Below, piece after piece: positions 35,573 to 46,009 of a stretch of 64,000 nt of DNA. Position numbers and translations under genes: made by a program. Below the pieces are notes generated by a model that was given only the letters and a program-made list of their open reading frames with translations, had not been told where the DNA came from and searched no databases. Numbering within the stretch: the stretch's first letter is position 1; the number at the start of each line of letters is the position of its first letter. The stretch is from Rusavskia elegans. Its lineage: Eukaryota > Ascomycota > Lecanoromycetes > Teloschistales > Teloschistaceae. Location of the stretch: the NCBI GenBank assembly GCA_011316305.1, contig SAUG01000177.1, forward strand, positions 17,324 through 81,323, written 5' to 3'.

Positions 35573-38332
35573 ATGTCTCGTTACCAATTTTCCGAAGCAG
35601 TCCCGAAGTCCGAACTTGAACGATGGGGTATTTTTACTACTCTAGATGTTCGCAATCACAAGCAAGAACATCTCGCGCATCAAGGCAGTCAAGAGTTCAT
35701 GAATGACATGGCTACTGTATTGGGTGACAACGTGCGATGGAAAGCTTGCTCTCAAACAGCTGGACACCTGATGGCCTTGAGCGTCCCCGAGTGTCTTCCA
35801 GACCGATTAGGACTGATCAGCGGCATCACCGACATGACGTTTCTTATAGATGGTTCGTTGACCCATCTCGCTGCTTGACAGAGAGCATCGCTGAGTATCT
35901 AGACATCTTCGAGAACACGACGGATTCTCAGCGAGTAAGCACTATCGCGGCTATGCATAATTTGTCATCCCTGACTGAAAGAACCTAAGGCAAAGGGTAC
36001 TTTGGAAGGTTCTGAAGAGTTTCAGTCAGTCTTGGAGCGGAAAGGACTTCCCAGAAATGCTCTTGGGATGTTCCCCCAACTGAAAGATCAATTCATGGAA
36101 TACGTGACGGCAAGAGATCCAAGTCTGGCCTCATGGATGTCCCAGGAGGTAAAAAGGGTGGCTACAGCTCCTCCAAGAGACCGAATGAACTACGACACAA
36201 TTGAATCGTACATGGAGTTGCGGTTGCAAGATGTGGCGATGAAGTCAGTATTCCTATTGATCGTTGCAAGAATGTTCAAGTGCTGACCATGTATTAGGTG
36301 GTATTACGAACTATGTGCCTACGGCATGGACTTGGAGCTCAATGAGACTGAGAAAGAACAAGCTAGCCGCCCTGCACGTGCAATGGAAAAGGCAATCATC
36401 TATACCAACGACTACTACAGCTGGGCCAAGGAGAAGGCGGAGCAAGCGAGCGTAGCCGCTAGTAAAGACATGTTCAACGCTGTGGCAATCCTTATGAAAG
36501 AACACAAGATAACCGAAGCCAAGGCCCTGGACATGGTCCGCCAAAAGACATTGGAGTGCGAAAAGGAACACTGGGCCGCCGTTGCAGATCTGGAAGCTGC
36601 CGGCCCACTTTCGGCGAATTTATATCGGTACTTGGATATGACTCGGTTTTGCCATGCTGGAGGGATGCTCTGGAGCGCGCTCACTGACCGCTACAATAAC
36701 AGCAAGGTAGGTCAAACGCAAGTCGACGACTACACGGAGATGCAAAAAAACCTCTTCGAGGCGCTCAGCTAAGAACACGTAGGTTTGCCAGGATACTCCA
36801 TCTCCCCTTGAAGACCGTAGTCCAAAATGTGATAATGACCTCCACATCAACCGGGTTCATTTCCTGAACGGCAGCTCTAATATTGGGATTGATCCTCCTA
36901 TGAATGGAGATCATCTCCAGAATGGCGGTTCAGCCGTCTCAGAGATTAACGGCAAAGAAAGAAGCCGACCTTGTCTCATGGATGGCCTGCATGAATCTTA
37001 TCAGTCTGATGATGCTTACGAGAAGCCAGGGACTGAGGTACGTATTGCCATGTCTCCGCACCATGCGTATACACAGTCCTGTTGCATGGAGCGTCCGCCT
37101 CGAACACTGGGTTTCGTGTACCTGGTATCTGATCTGATATTTTCGGTAGATCGTACTTGCACCCTATGAATATGTGGCCGCAATGCCTAGTAAGAAGGTC
37201 CGCGAAGACCTCATTGATGGCTTGAACAGGTGGCTACAGCTGCCGGAGAAGTCTCTAAATCGCATACGCAACATTGTGGTCATGCTACATACTGCAGCTC
37301 TTATGTATCGCATCTTTCTCCGGTGGCAAACATGGAAAGAATCTGATACCCAGAGCTAGGCTGGACGATATTGAAGACGGATCCATTCTACGTCGCGGAA
37401 TGCCAAGTGCCCACGTTGTCTACGGCGAAAGCCAGACCATCAACTCCGCGAGCTACGTGCAAATCCGCGCCTTTGCTGAGGCTGCTGGACTCTCGAATCC
37501 AGATGCGGTATCGATAGTCTGTGGTCAGCTATAATTTCCGATGTCGTCGCAATTACGGATTTGTGCTGACCGTTACTAAGAGGAGCTGAAGAACCTTTAC
37601 AATGGACAATCCCTGGATTTGTTCTGGAAATTCCACATACATTGCCCTACTGAAAAGGAGTATTACGAGATGGTCGATGGTAGTGAGTTAAAAGTTTCAA
37701 GCCAGCCCATGTCAGCATATGCTAAGAACTTGAGCAGAGACTGGAGGCCTCTTTCGTTTGATCCTCCGTCTGATGCAGGCGGAAAGCCCTGTCTTGAAGT
37801 ATAATCTTTCCTCGCCCCTGTAGTCTGCTCCGCTTCTACTAATCCAGCTAGGGCGTTTGAGCCAGCTCTTGAAACGTTCATCATGTCGCTGGGGCGCTAC
37901 TTCCAAGTCCGCGATGACCACCAGAACCTTGCCTCAAGCGAAGTAAGATATACACTCCATGCCCGTCAAGTATTTATTCTAATTTTGTGCTAAATCCGGT
38001 GGACTCAGTATGCACAACAAAAAGGCTTCTGTGAGGATCTTGACGAAGGCAAGATGTCCTTGCCGATTATCCATAGCCTGCAGAACAGCTCCGAAGGGGA
38101 CAAGGCCCGGATCAAAGGGATCTTCAAGACTCGTGGACCTTCAGGTCTGTCGCCAGAAGTAAAGGAGTTCGTCATCAAACATTTGAGAGAGCGGACGGCA
38201 AGCTTGCCATATGTAAGAGATGTACTCAAGGATTTGGCGTCAGAAATCGCGGATGGCCTGATGGCTCTGGAAGAGATCTTTGGTATCGAGAACCCATTGT
38301 TGAGGGGTGTATTGGCTAAGCTGGAGGTTTGA
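35573..38332 (+). CDS. Chimeric prenyltransferase-terpene synthase (bifunctional di/sesterterpene synthase), one apparent frame break
   Basis: Ten exons: 35573-35934, 35990-36243, 36298-36706, 36783-37037, 37150-37304, 37360-37523, 37581-37682, 37738-37798, 37852-37942, 38009-38332; about 725 aa, as for fusicoccadiene- or ophiobolin-synthase-type enzymes. N-terminal class I cyclase: [19 protein letters not shown], the acidic metal motif at FLID/(E)FVD, and the second motif NDYYSWAKE (36,407-36,433). A disordered linker (exon 4) leads to the prenyltransferase: [38 protein letters not shown] (first Asp motif), FCEDLDEGK and QVRDDHQNL (second Asp motif). The C-terminal half makes a C20 or C25 diphosphate and the N-terminal half cyclises it; chain length cannot be read here. 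Exon 1 is one base short exactly in the cyclase acidic motif (about 35,852). Confidence 0.92.
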
Positions 38333-38565
38333 TGGCTATCGTATGCTCTGGTGGTGGGTTCGCCAATCTGGTACGTATTTGAGGTATTGGGATGCCCAGC
38401 CCACCATTCGAAGATACAATCTCTCCAATCAATATGGATGATGACCTGACTCTTCATGTACCATTGATACACCGCTCAAATCATTAAGGTAATCTGAAGA
38501 GTTCCACCGTCCTCATTTTCGTGTCCACGCCTTCTTTTCCCCAATGATGTATCTCTAGAGTCGAA

Positions 38566-39917
38566 TCAACGCAACATCCATTCCAGCAAATTCGGCCTCA
38601 TCGCATTCCACGAGCTCTCTGATCGCGTGTAAAACATCTCCGATCGTGCATCGTAATATTCCCAACCCGACCAGGCAAACCACCCGGCGACCCACACATA
38701 CCCTAGCAGCCTCCACCCCCACCCCTTCTCAAACCCAATTTTCCTCCCCACAGCCAGCACCCCATCTTCAACCATGATCCCCACGGGCTGCAGCATCAGA
38801 AACCCGATCTCCGAATTGTACTCCCGGATCATCACCGCACCGAACCCATGCGATAGTGTCGTCATCGAAAACGCCACTACCAATTGGATATACCCGGACA
38901 GGCGCGACCCCCTCGCGAGCCTCAATCGCCGACATACCGCCTGGCCGTACACGACGTTGAAGGAGCGACATTCTTGATGCCAGGTGCGGCCCCATAGCCG
39001 CCGTAAGGTGTAAGCTTCGTACCAGGGCGCGCAAACGTCGGGGTAGTCGCCTGGAATGCAGAGCCCCGTGGGGATTGTGAGGGAGGCGAGGAGATGGAAG
39101 TGGAATTCGATGATGGCGCGGACGTAGAAGAGGTTTAGGAGGGATTTGGTGCAGGCGATGGGGTAGAAGGTGGATGTGGGGATGGATGTGGATTGTGGGT
39201 AAAGGGGACGGCTTGTGTGGGTGCGGAGGTGGAGGAGGATTTCGATGTAGAGGAGATAGAGGAGGCTGCGGGTGAGGTGGTGGAGGGTGGGGAGCCTGTG
39301 TGGAGGCGTTTTCCTCAGTATGGTAGTGTGTTTTGGGTGGAAGGTCCAGCCAATCGGTAATGGATTGTGGTTGGTTGGTAGGAAGGGGAGGGGGGCGAAG
39401 ATATGGAAATAGAAGGAGGGAGGAAGGGGGAAGAGACAATATCTGATCGTACGTACCAAATCCTTCGTTCCGTCTTGTTGCCCATTGGCCTCGTACCCTT
39501 CACCTCATTACTCCATCCCAACCTCCTCATACTTCCCCACACACTCAGACTCATCCTGAACCTCTCCCACCATCCACATTCACCAATCGCTTTCCCGTTC
39601 ACCATCCACGTCGGTCCTGTCCATATTCCGCCTTTCTCGACCCGTTTCATTTCGTGGAGATTGTTGAAGATGCAGATTTCGCCGTAGGTGTATAGTTGCA
39701 TTATGAGGTGGGAGCCGAGGGCGTAGTCGTTGAGATTGGAACCGGTGGTGTAGAAGGGGGCGATGATTGTGAGGAGCGTTAGGAATGGGAGAGGGAGGTA
39801 GTGGAGGTGTGGGGGGAGGGTGGTGGTGAGGAGGAGTAGGAGAATCCAGGTTGGGAGGAAGATTGAGGGGAGTGGTGGGCGGGTTATGGAAGGTGAAGTG
39901 GTGTCGAAGACGCCCAT
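38566..39917 (-). CDS. MBOAT/wax-synthase-type membrane O-acyltransferase of the terpenoid cluster
   Basis: Two exons (39917-39457, 39313-38566) with a 143-bp intron give 402 aa. Several hydrophobic helices (WILLLLLTTTLPPHLHYLPL near the start, LLNLFYVRAIIEFHFHLL in the middle) bracket the family signature LRRLWGRTWHQ (about residue 260) and a downstream LSHGFGAVMI containing the likely catalytic His. This matches fungal wax-synthase/TRI7-like acyltransferases, integral membrane enzymes that often acetylate hydroxyls of terpenoids. It converges on the terpene synthase with only 233 bp between stops. The acceptor (CTGAG at 39,314) was chosen because it is the only in-phase one. Acylation of the cluster terpenoid is inferred. 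Confidence 0.82.
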
Positions 39918-41132
39918 TAGGAGGTTATGAGATGGTACTGGGAATGGAGGACTGAATCTCGAAATGCAGAGTGTTTTTTTGACGATCTCAAGCTTTTATC
40001 TTGTTGGGCATTTTTGGTGTAGGTGAGGGACGCGCTGGAGGGTTGGAGGAGGATGAATCATGCGCTTGCGGTGTACAGGTCACACAGAGATACCCGATAA
40101 AAAATGAAACATCGTGCAAATGCAGGAAGATCTATCCGGGTGGGGCGGCTTGCTTATCTGCCCACCTTGCATGGTCTATACCTGGAAAGGATCTTCAGGT
40201 ATTCGTCGGCTGAGCTCAGTCCCTCACTTGTTCCTCGGATACTCTTTTGTATTGATATACTGGTTCGGAATCGGGGTCCGCATCTGCAAGCCTGTGCGGC
40301 CCGTGACTGGACTGCTTGAATGGGTGTGTGAGGAACGAAGGAATGACGTTGGATCTTGTTGATCGCCTACCGACTTACTGGACATGCCGTGACTTCTTCA
40401 TCCTCGTGTCATGAGGTTGTTGTTGCGATTGATCTTATCGGGTGTCGTGGATTGAGACATTGCCGTAGATGACTACTTTCACACTGGGAGTGTATCGATA
40501 CGGTCAAATTTGCTTGACAGAGTCGTCAGCATAGCTGCACCTCGTGTTCGCACGTTGATGAGGAAATGGGAGAAAACTTCAGGTCCCTTCAACATTGACA
40601 CGATGCACAGAACTATCTATGATCAATAAAGTTGCAAAATACGTTACGCAGTAAGAGGCCAGTAATACTGTGTGTTTTGATTGAGTGATCCGATCCATTG
40701 ACTTCAATAGAGCTGATCTATCAACAACTCATAATCTCATCGAGATGCGGTAGAAGATCAGGCTGAAGAGCACGCAAGTAGACTGAGGGATGACACATTT
40801 TCAAGACGCGTCTCTGTGAATAACATTGCGGTCAACGCGATAAAAGGAATAACAATCACAGGCGGATCCTCGCTCTCACCTGAGTACTCACAAATTCGAC
40901 CTCTGCCAACACTACACGGTCCATACATAATTGTAATATCTTTTCGAAAGTCTGCCATAACCCAGTCAATGCAATGATCGGCACTTCCCTTCAAGGTCAA
41001 CCTCGCGCTCAACCTGTTTCTTTCTCTAGGCAATATGCAAGATTGATACCCTGCCAGTAAAAAAGCTTCGTGGTACCATCAACACCAATGTCGTAGCGAA
41101 GAGCTGCGCTTGACAGTTTACCCCCGGCTAAC
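39918..41132. other. Intergenic region, right border of the terpenoid cluster
   Basis: About 1.2 kb. It includes the acyltransferase promoter. A 91-codon minus frame at 41033-40758 contains one hydrophobic stretch (VIVIPFIALTAMLF) but no family or splice support. No transporter or transcription factor of the cluster is present here. Confidence 0.45.
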
Positions 41133-41430
41133 GTTTACGAAATCGGCGCCAAGTTTGATCTAAATCTAGTACCTGCTACTTCCTGCAAGATATACATAAT
41201 ATACATCTAATATTACAGATTAAAGTCTATTAAAAAAAATCTATATAGAATTTTCGAACGACAAAAAAATAATCAAATTTAAATTGATAGACGTTAAAGA
41301 ATTACGTGTACGAATAAAGATTATTATCAATATTTTTTATAGCTTTACGACTGAAATCGGCGCTAAATTATATTTATTTCTAGATTCTATAACGTATTGT
41401 AAAATATATATAGTATATATCAAAAATTAT
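41133..41430. repeat. AT-rich direct repeat, two ~85-bp copies with RIP-type differences
   Basis: Copies begin at about 41,133 (TTTACGAAATCGGCGCC...) and 41,343 (TTTACGACTGAAATCGGCGCT...) and run into matching TCTAGTACCTGCTAC / TCTAGATTCTATAAC-type sequence. The differences are mainly C-to-T and G-to-A. Family unknown; the block between and after is AT-rich to ~41,600. Confidence 0.5.
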
Positions 41431-41649
41431 TTACCAAAATTTATATAAATTAAATATTTCCTTTTTAGTAATTTTTAATAGATAAAAATATAACTGTATT
41501 TTACTAATAGACGTTAATAAAGTCGATTTTCAAAAGACAGTTATTAGTAATAACGTAAAAACTCTGATAATCAATTCTAAAAACGGAATACTTCCGCTCC
41601 AACCAATTTATAAGATTGAAAGTTGGAAGAACTTTATTGAAGGTAGGTT

Positions 41650-42037
41650 TGTTATGAGCACAGGCAGCGTGCCTCTAGGAACGCGGTAGTGCTCAGTACA
41701 GCACGGGAATTCCTATCACGCCTAGACAGGCAGGGTTGTGCAGGATAGTCTTGGCATCAGCACTAAGGAGTGCTCAGTGGACTCAGTAAGTGAGGACCAT
41801 GAGCAACAGGTTGACTCAGTAGTCTCAGTCGATGAACACCCTGAGCACAGGAGGATCTTATTATCTATATAGATCTCGAACTCGACGCCCTTATAGCTCG
41901 TGTTCAACTTATCAGTTATCGCTATATACTGCTATAGCAATCAAGACTGACTTGTCACCCGTTGTACCTTGAGTTCACAGACATACCAACAAGACCAAAC
42001 ACCCCTTGGAGACGACCACCCGGTAGCCCCCATAACA
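41650..42037 (+). mobile_element. Solo LTR (388 bp), non-RIPed relative of the Gypsy LTRs at 45.5 and 51.8 kb
   Basis: Begins TGTTATGAGCAC and ends CCCATAACA, the same TGTTAT...ATAACA termini as the RIPed LTRs. Internal blocks correspond (GGAACGCGGTAGTGCTCAGT; TTATTATCTATATAGATC; CTCGACGCCCTTATAGCTCG; TTATCGCTATATACTGCT). It keeps CpA/TpG and has normal GC, so it escaped RIP. It lacks the 40-bp tandem repeat expansion of the RIPed copies. Flanking pentamers (AGGTT / CTGTT) do not match exactly. Confidence 0.82.
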
Positions 42038-42222
42038 CTGTTCTAGTAAGGTACAAGTCAATAAGTATTTACACCTATAATAACCTGTTTTAGAGCGTTC
42101 TTGGTGATCAGCTTTGTGGATAAACAAGCCAGGATTTATCAATAATTCAACGATAGATTAAGCAGTATACCTTCTTATTGCACACAATCTTTTGTCAAGC
42201 CCTGAGCACCACAGTTGCGATC

Positions 42223-44930
42223 ATGTTGCCTCCAGCGCTACAGTCAAGCTACCAAACATACAAAGAAGATACAAATACTATAGCCAGCTGGCTCGCCACC
42301 AAGGCAAGACAATGTGGTTATTCTGCTGATCTCTTAGATCGCAATGAATCATCTAGTTCCTCCTAAGCTGCTCAAGCTCCCAAGCGTCTCAAAGGTAAGG
42401 CGCGCAAGAAAGCTCTTGAATCCTCGAAACGCACTACCACCGCAACGCCAGAAGCATCGAACAAGCCTCCCAGTTATGTGATCAAGGTCAAAGAATTCAT
42501 CAGCCTGGCTGAGTACATTGTTGGCTCCTCGAAAGCCTTGGTCAAAGTACCTATAGCATTAGTGAAGGTGTTGAATCGTGCCATAAAGCTACGCAAACAA
42601 TTCAGCTCAGCTGCGGGAGAGTCCGCCGGCCCGGATGAAGGGCACGCATATTTCCTGGCCATCTTGGAGAAGACTCGTGAGATCCTTAAGCCTCATTCCG
42701 CAAACGAGATGGCCGACGAAGATCTCCACAAGTCAAGTACTGAGACTGGACCACCAGAAGCCCAGGAACAGGAAGAGATCTCCAACGTATTCGACAATCT
42801 AGATCTCGAAGAGCCATCACAAGAGTTCCTAGATGCACCAGGCATTGAGCCAGCACCACCTACGGCCAGAAAAGAGCCACGGCCGAAGTACGAGGTTGAG
42901 ACCCCTCAAACCCAGGAGGAGGAGTATCTTGCCGCTCACTGTCTTCTTATTGATGTCAAGAACATTCGCCACTTTCTGTGTGGCCTATGGAAGAATTATC
43001 AAGAAGGAATGGATCTCTGCGCCGTGTCAGTCACGGTCAATACTGCCATTGATTTTGTACGGGAGTTGGAGCTGGACATGGTTCGGCGTTTCCCAGCCAA
43101 GACCAGTTACCAGTCGATAATCAAGATCTTCTACTTGGCTCAGTGTCTTCATCGTGGGCACAACCCCGAGCATAAGCAGCAAGAAGGGGACAAGTTTAAT
43201 TTAGCTGTCTATGACTTGGCCGAGGACATAATGCTGCCTACCTGGAATGTCCTTTCCAGCTTGCGTGAAGTCATACAAAACGGTTCTGTCCCTCAGTACA
43301 AACCCGGATTTCTCGGACAGCGCGATAGGGAAACTCATTGGCACCAGAAGTCCACGAGAGACAAGATTCAAGACGATCGCTTGGCCATGATGGAAGCTTT
43401 CCCCGATCTTATCATAATGTCGATGATGACCTCGAAGATGCCTCCAGCCGAGGATGAGCTCATGCGAGGCATCAGACAAATGTCGCCGGGCAAAGACATA
43501 CCACTATGGCTAGTGTTCGCTGCACAGTGCTTCCTGGACGCCCAGCACGAATTGAAGGGCGATATCAGCAAGGGCCACGATCAGCTCCGGAACAACGCGA
43601 ACAGCATCCGAGCTTCGATCGAGCAGAACCTGAGGTTCCACGAAAGATTGAGAATTGTGAATTGGCCAAAGGAGAACGTGAGGCGTTCACGGACATGTTG
43701 TACGTCATAGATCAGTGGATTGGGAAGGATGCTGTCGCGGATCAATGGCAAAAGGTGCGGCGCCATGCCGCAATATCTGACGGCGAACCCTTTCAACTTC
43801 TCAGACAGTACCCTGTCATTTGCGGTCTCTTCTCCTTCGCCCTGGGCATGCGTTACCAGGAACTCCAGATCGCATTCGTCAACGCCTGGGGTTCTCTTAT
43901 GTATACTGCTCAGCTCTACAACGCGGTCCGTCAAGAGAAACTCATGCCCAAGTCCAAGATATGGAAAGACATGGCGCTTGTCATCTCGCTACAAGGACCT
44001 GATAAGTTTTTCGTTGGAGACCCGCCAACCGGGGTAGAAGATTATCTGAAGCGATTCCTTTTGAGCATGGGCTACTCGGCCGCACTGTTGGCCAAAAATC
44101 GACGGAAGAACGCGCACGCCGTGTCGGCCAAGGGACCCAGGCAGCTAATGAAGTTGTGTGCTGTCGGGCAGCTTTTCGCTGGAAGGTACTGCGATAATGA
44201 TGCAGCTCTGGCCTGGAGCCCGGAGATGATCAAGCCCATCATCGAAGCTAAATTCGACGATGACAGTGACGATGACGAGGAAGAAGAAGAAGAAGAAGAA
44301 GAAGAAGAAGAAGAAGAAGAAGAAGAAGAAGAAGAAGAAGAAGAAGAAGAAGAAGAGGACAAGATCAGTTCCCCCTCGAATGGAAACAATGACGGCAAGG
44401 CTCGAAAGGTCAGACCGACCAGCAAGCAGGCGCAAGAAAGCGAGGCACAGAAATCCAAGAAAGTCAAGCAGTCCAAGTCGGGCGCTCTCCTCCATCGGGC
44501 CAGTCACGCCGAATCCGCGATCCCAACGACGGACTTTCTCCACAAGCTCGGCAACGCACTGCACGCCGAGACGGTAGAGATGAGCTTGGACTACCTCGGA
44601 ATCCACCGCTCCTGCTGGATGCTACTCCGGAGTGTCCACGACAATTGCAAGCCCCGACTTTTAGAGACGTATGGAGGTGGATACTTGGATCGAGAGAACC
44701 AATTGCCGTTCGTTGTAGGCTACATCTTCATGTCGGCGACGGTGACTTCTCACATCGCCGGACTGTTGATCCCTAAGAAGAATGGGGTGGGGGTGAGTAA
44801 CCGGCTCTTGGTGACTGCTGCGGAGGCCATAGAGGCAATGATAGATAGCGGTGCAGGAGCTATTGAGCTGAAGGTACTGGAACGGAGGGTAGCGATTGAT
44901 TTCGGGGGGACCTTGGAGCACTTGGAGTAG
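42223..44930 (+). pseudogene. DUF6604-domain protein gene, broken by a nonsense codon and a frameshift
   Basis: The ATG at 42223 starts MLPPALQSSYQTYKEDTNTI, the canonical beginning of fungal DUF6604 proteins, and homology continues through PSYVIKVKEFISLAEYIVGS, EEPSQEFLDAP, YLAAHCLLIDVKNIRHFLCG to the C-terminal LPFVVGYIFMSATV and GAGAIELKVLE. A TAA at 42364-42366 interrupts the frame after residue 47; it would be CAA before a C-to-T change at CpA, a RIP-type lesion. Near 43,676 (GGAGAACGTGAGG) the frame shifts by one missing base. A (GAA)n tract encodes ~28 Glu around residue 690. The full product would be about 902 aa. Function of DUF6604 is unknown; these genes occur in accessory, repeat-rich fungal regions. 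A functional C-terminal portion from an internal start cannot be ruled out. Confidence 0.82.
44278..44357 (+). repeat. (GAA)n trinucleotide repeat inside the DUF6604 gene
   Basis: About 26 uninterrupted GAA units coding for polyglutamate. Length is likely polymorphic; it is in frame with the C-terminal part of the gene. Confidence 0.95.
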
Positions 44931-44986
44931 ATGTCCAACGAAACCTTCCTTGGACCCGAGGTTGGAGTGAAGATAATACTTAGATA

Positions 44987-45098
44987 CCCCAGATTCGATA
45001 ATTAGTGATAAAAACGTGATTTTCCCCGTACCACCCACCAAAATTTTAGCGTAATTTAATAAGACCTCTACTACCTATATTTTAACCTCTACTACTAT
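44987..45098 (+). repeat. Left terminal inverted repeat of the outer DNA transposon
   Basis: Starts with CCCCAGATTCGATAATTAG and matches the right end in inverted orientation through GATTTTCCCCGTACYACC and AATAAGACCTCTACTAYC up to TACTACTAT, where similarity stops. TA immediately precedes it. Confidence 0.88.
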
Positions 45099-45537
45099 AT
45101 TAACGTCGATTAGGTATATTTAAAGCAGTAATTCTAAAGCTATTATTCGTCTATTACCTTATAATTTATAGTAGAACTAATAGAATAGGATTCGGATTAG
45201 AATTCGCTACTACCGGCGGCTACTATATATATAACTACGCTTTATTTTTTTATTATTTATTATTAACTCGATTATATTATATAGTAAAAGTAAAAAAGCG
45301 ACTATTACTAGCGTAGAAAATCTATATTATATAACTTTTTATTAATAGCGTTTATTTAGATAAAATTACTATAATAGAAGACTATAGTATTATAATAGTC
45401 TATTATATTAAATTTAATTTTATTATATTCGGTAGCTATTAGATTTTTTAAAAAAAAGATAAAATTACTATATAAAGTTTATAGATATTATAAAAAAAAA
45501 GTTAAAAAAAATATTTAAAATAAAATCCGGATCTATA

Positions 45538-46009
45538 TATTATAAGCACGCGCGGCGTGATTTCAGGAACGTAGTAGTATTCAGTATAGCACTGGAACTT
45601 CTTATTATATCTAGATAGATAGGAAAAACTTGATATTATTATCTTAGTTATTTTAGCGAGTAAAGTATTTAAAGAAGGTTATTTTAGTTATCTTAGTAAA
45701 TAAAGTACCTAAAGAGGGTTATCTTAGTTATTTTAGTAAGTAAAGTACCTAAAGAAGGTTATTTTAGTTATTTTAGCGGGTAAAGTATCTAAAGAAAAGA
45801 AGATCTTATTATCTATATAGATTTTAAACTCGACGCCTTTATAGCTCGTATTTAATTTATTAGTTATCGCTATATACTATTCTAGTAATTAGACTGATTT
45901 ATTTTTATATTAATTTAAAATAATTACCTGTTATACCTCCGTTTATAGATATACTAATAAGTTTAACTAATTTTTAGAAATACTAGAACCTCTAGGTAGC
46001 TCTATAATA
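45538..46009 (+). repeat. Left LTR of the nested Gypsy element
   Basis: 472 bp, same length as the right LTR, beginning TATTATAAGCACGCGCGG (RIPed TGTTATAAG). It contains four ~40-bp tandem units (about 45,639-45,800) of the form TTATCTTAGTTATTTTAGYRRRTAAAGTAYYTAAAGAAGG-type sequence. Confidence 0.9.

Noticed and set aside
40758..41033. 91-codon minus frame with one hydrophobic stretch
   Set aside because: Could be an exon relic, but no adjoining exons or family were found.
44145..44606. Minus-strand frame rich in poly-Phe/Ser opposite the GAA repeat
   Set aside because: Shadow of the (GAA)n tract of the DUF6604 gene.
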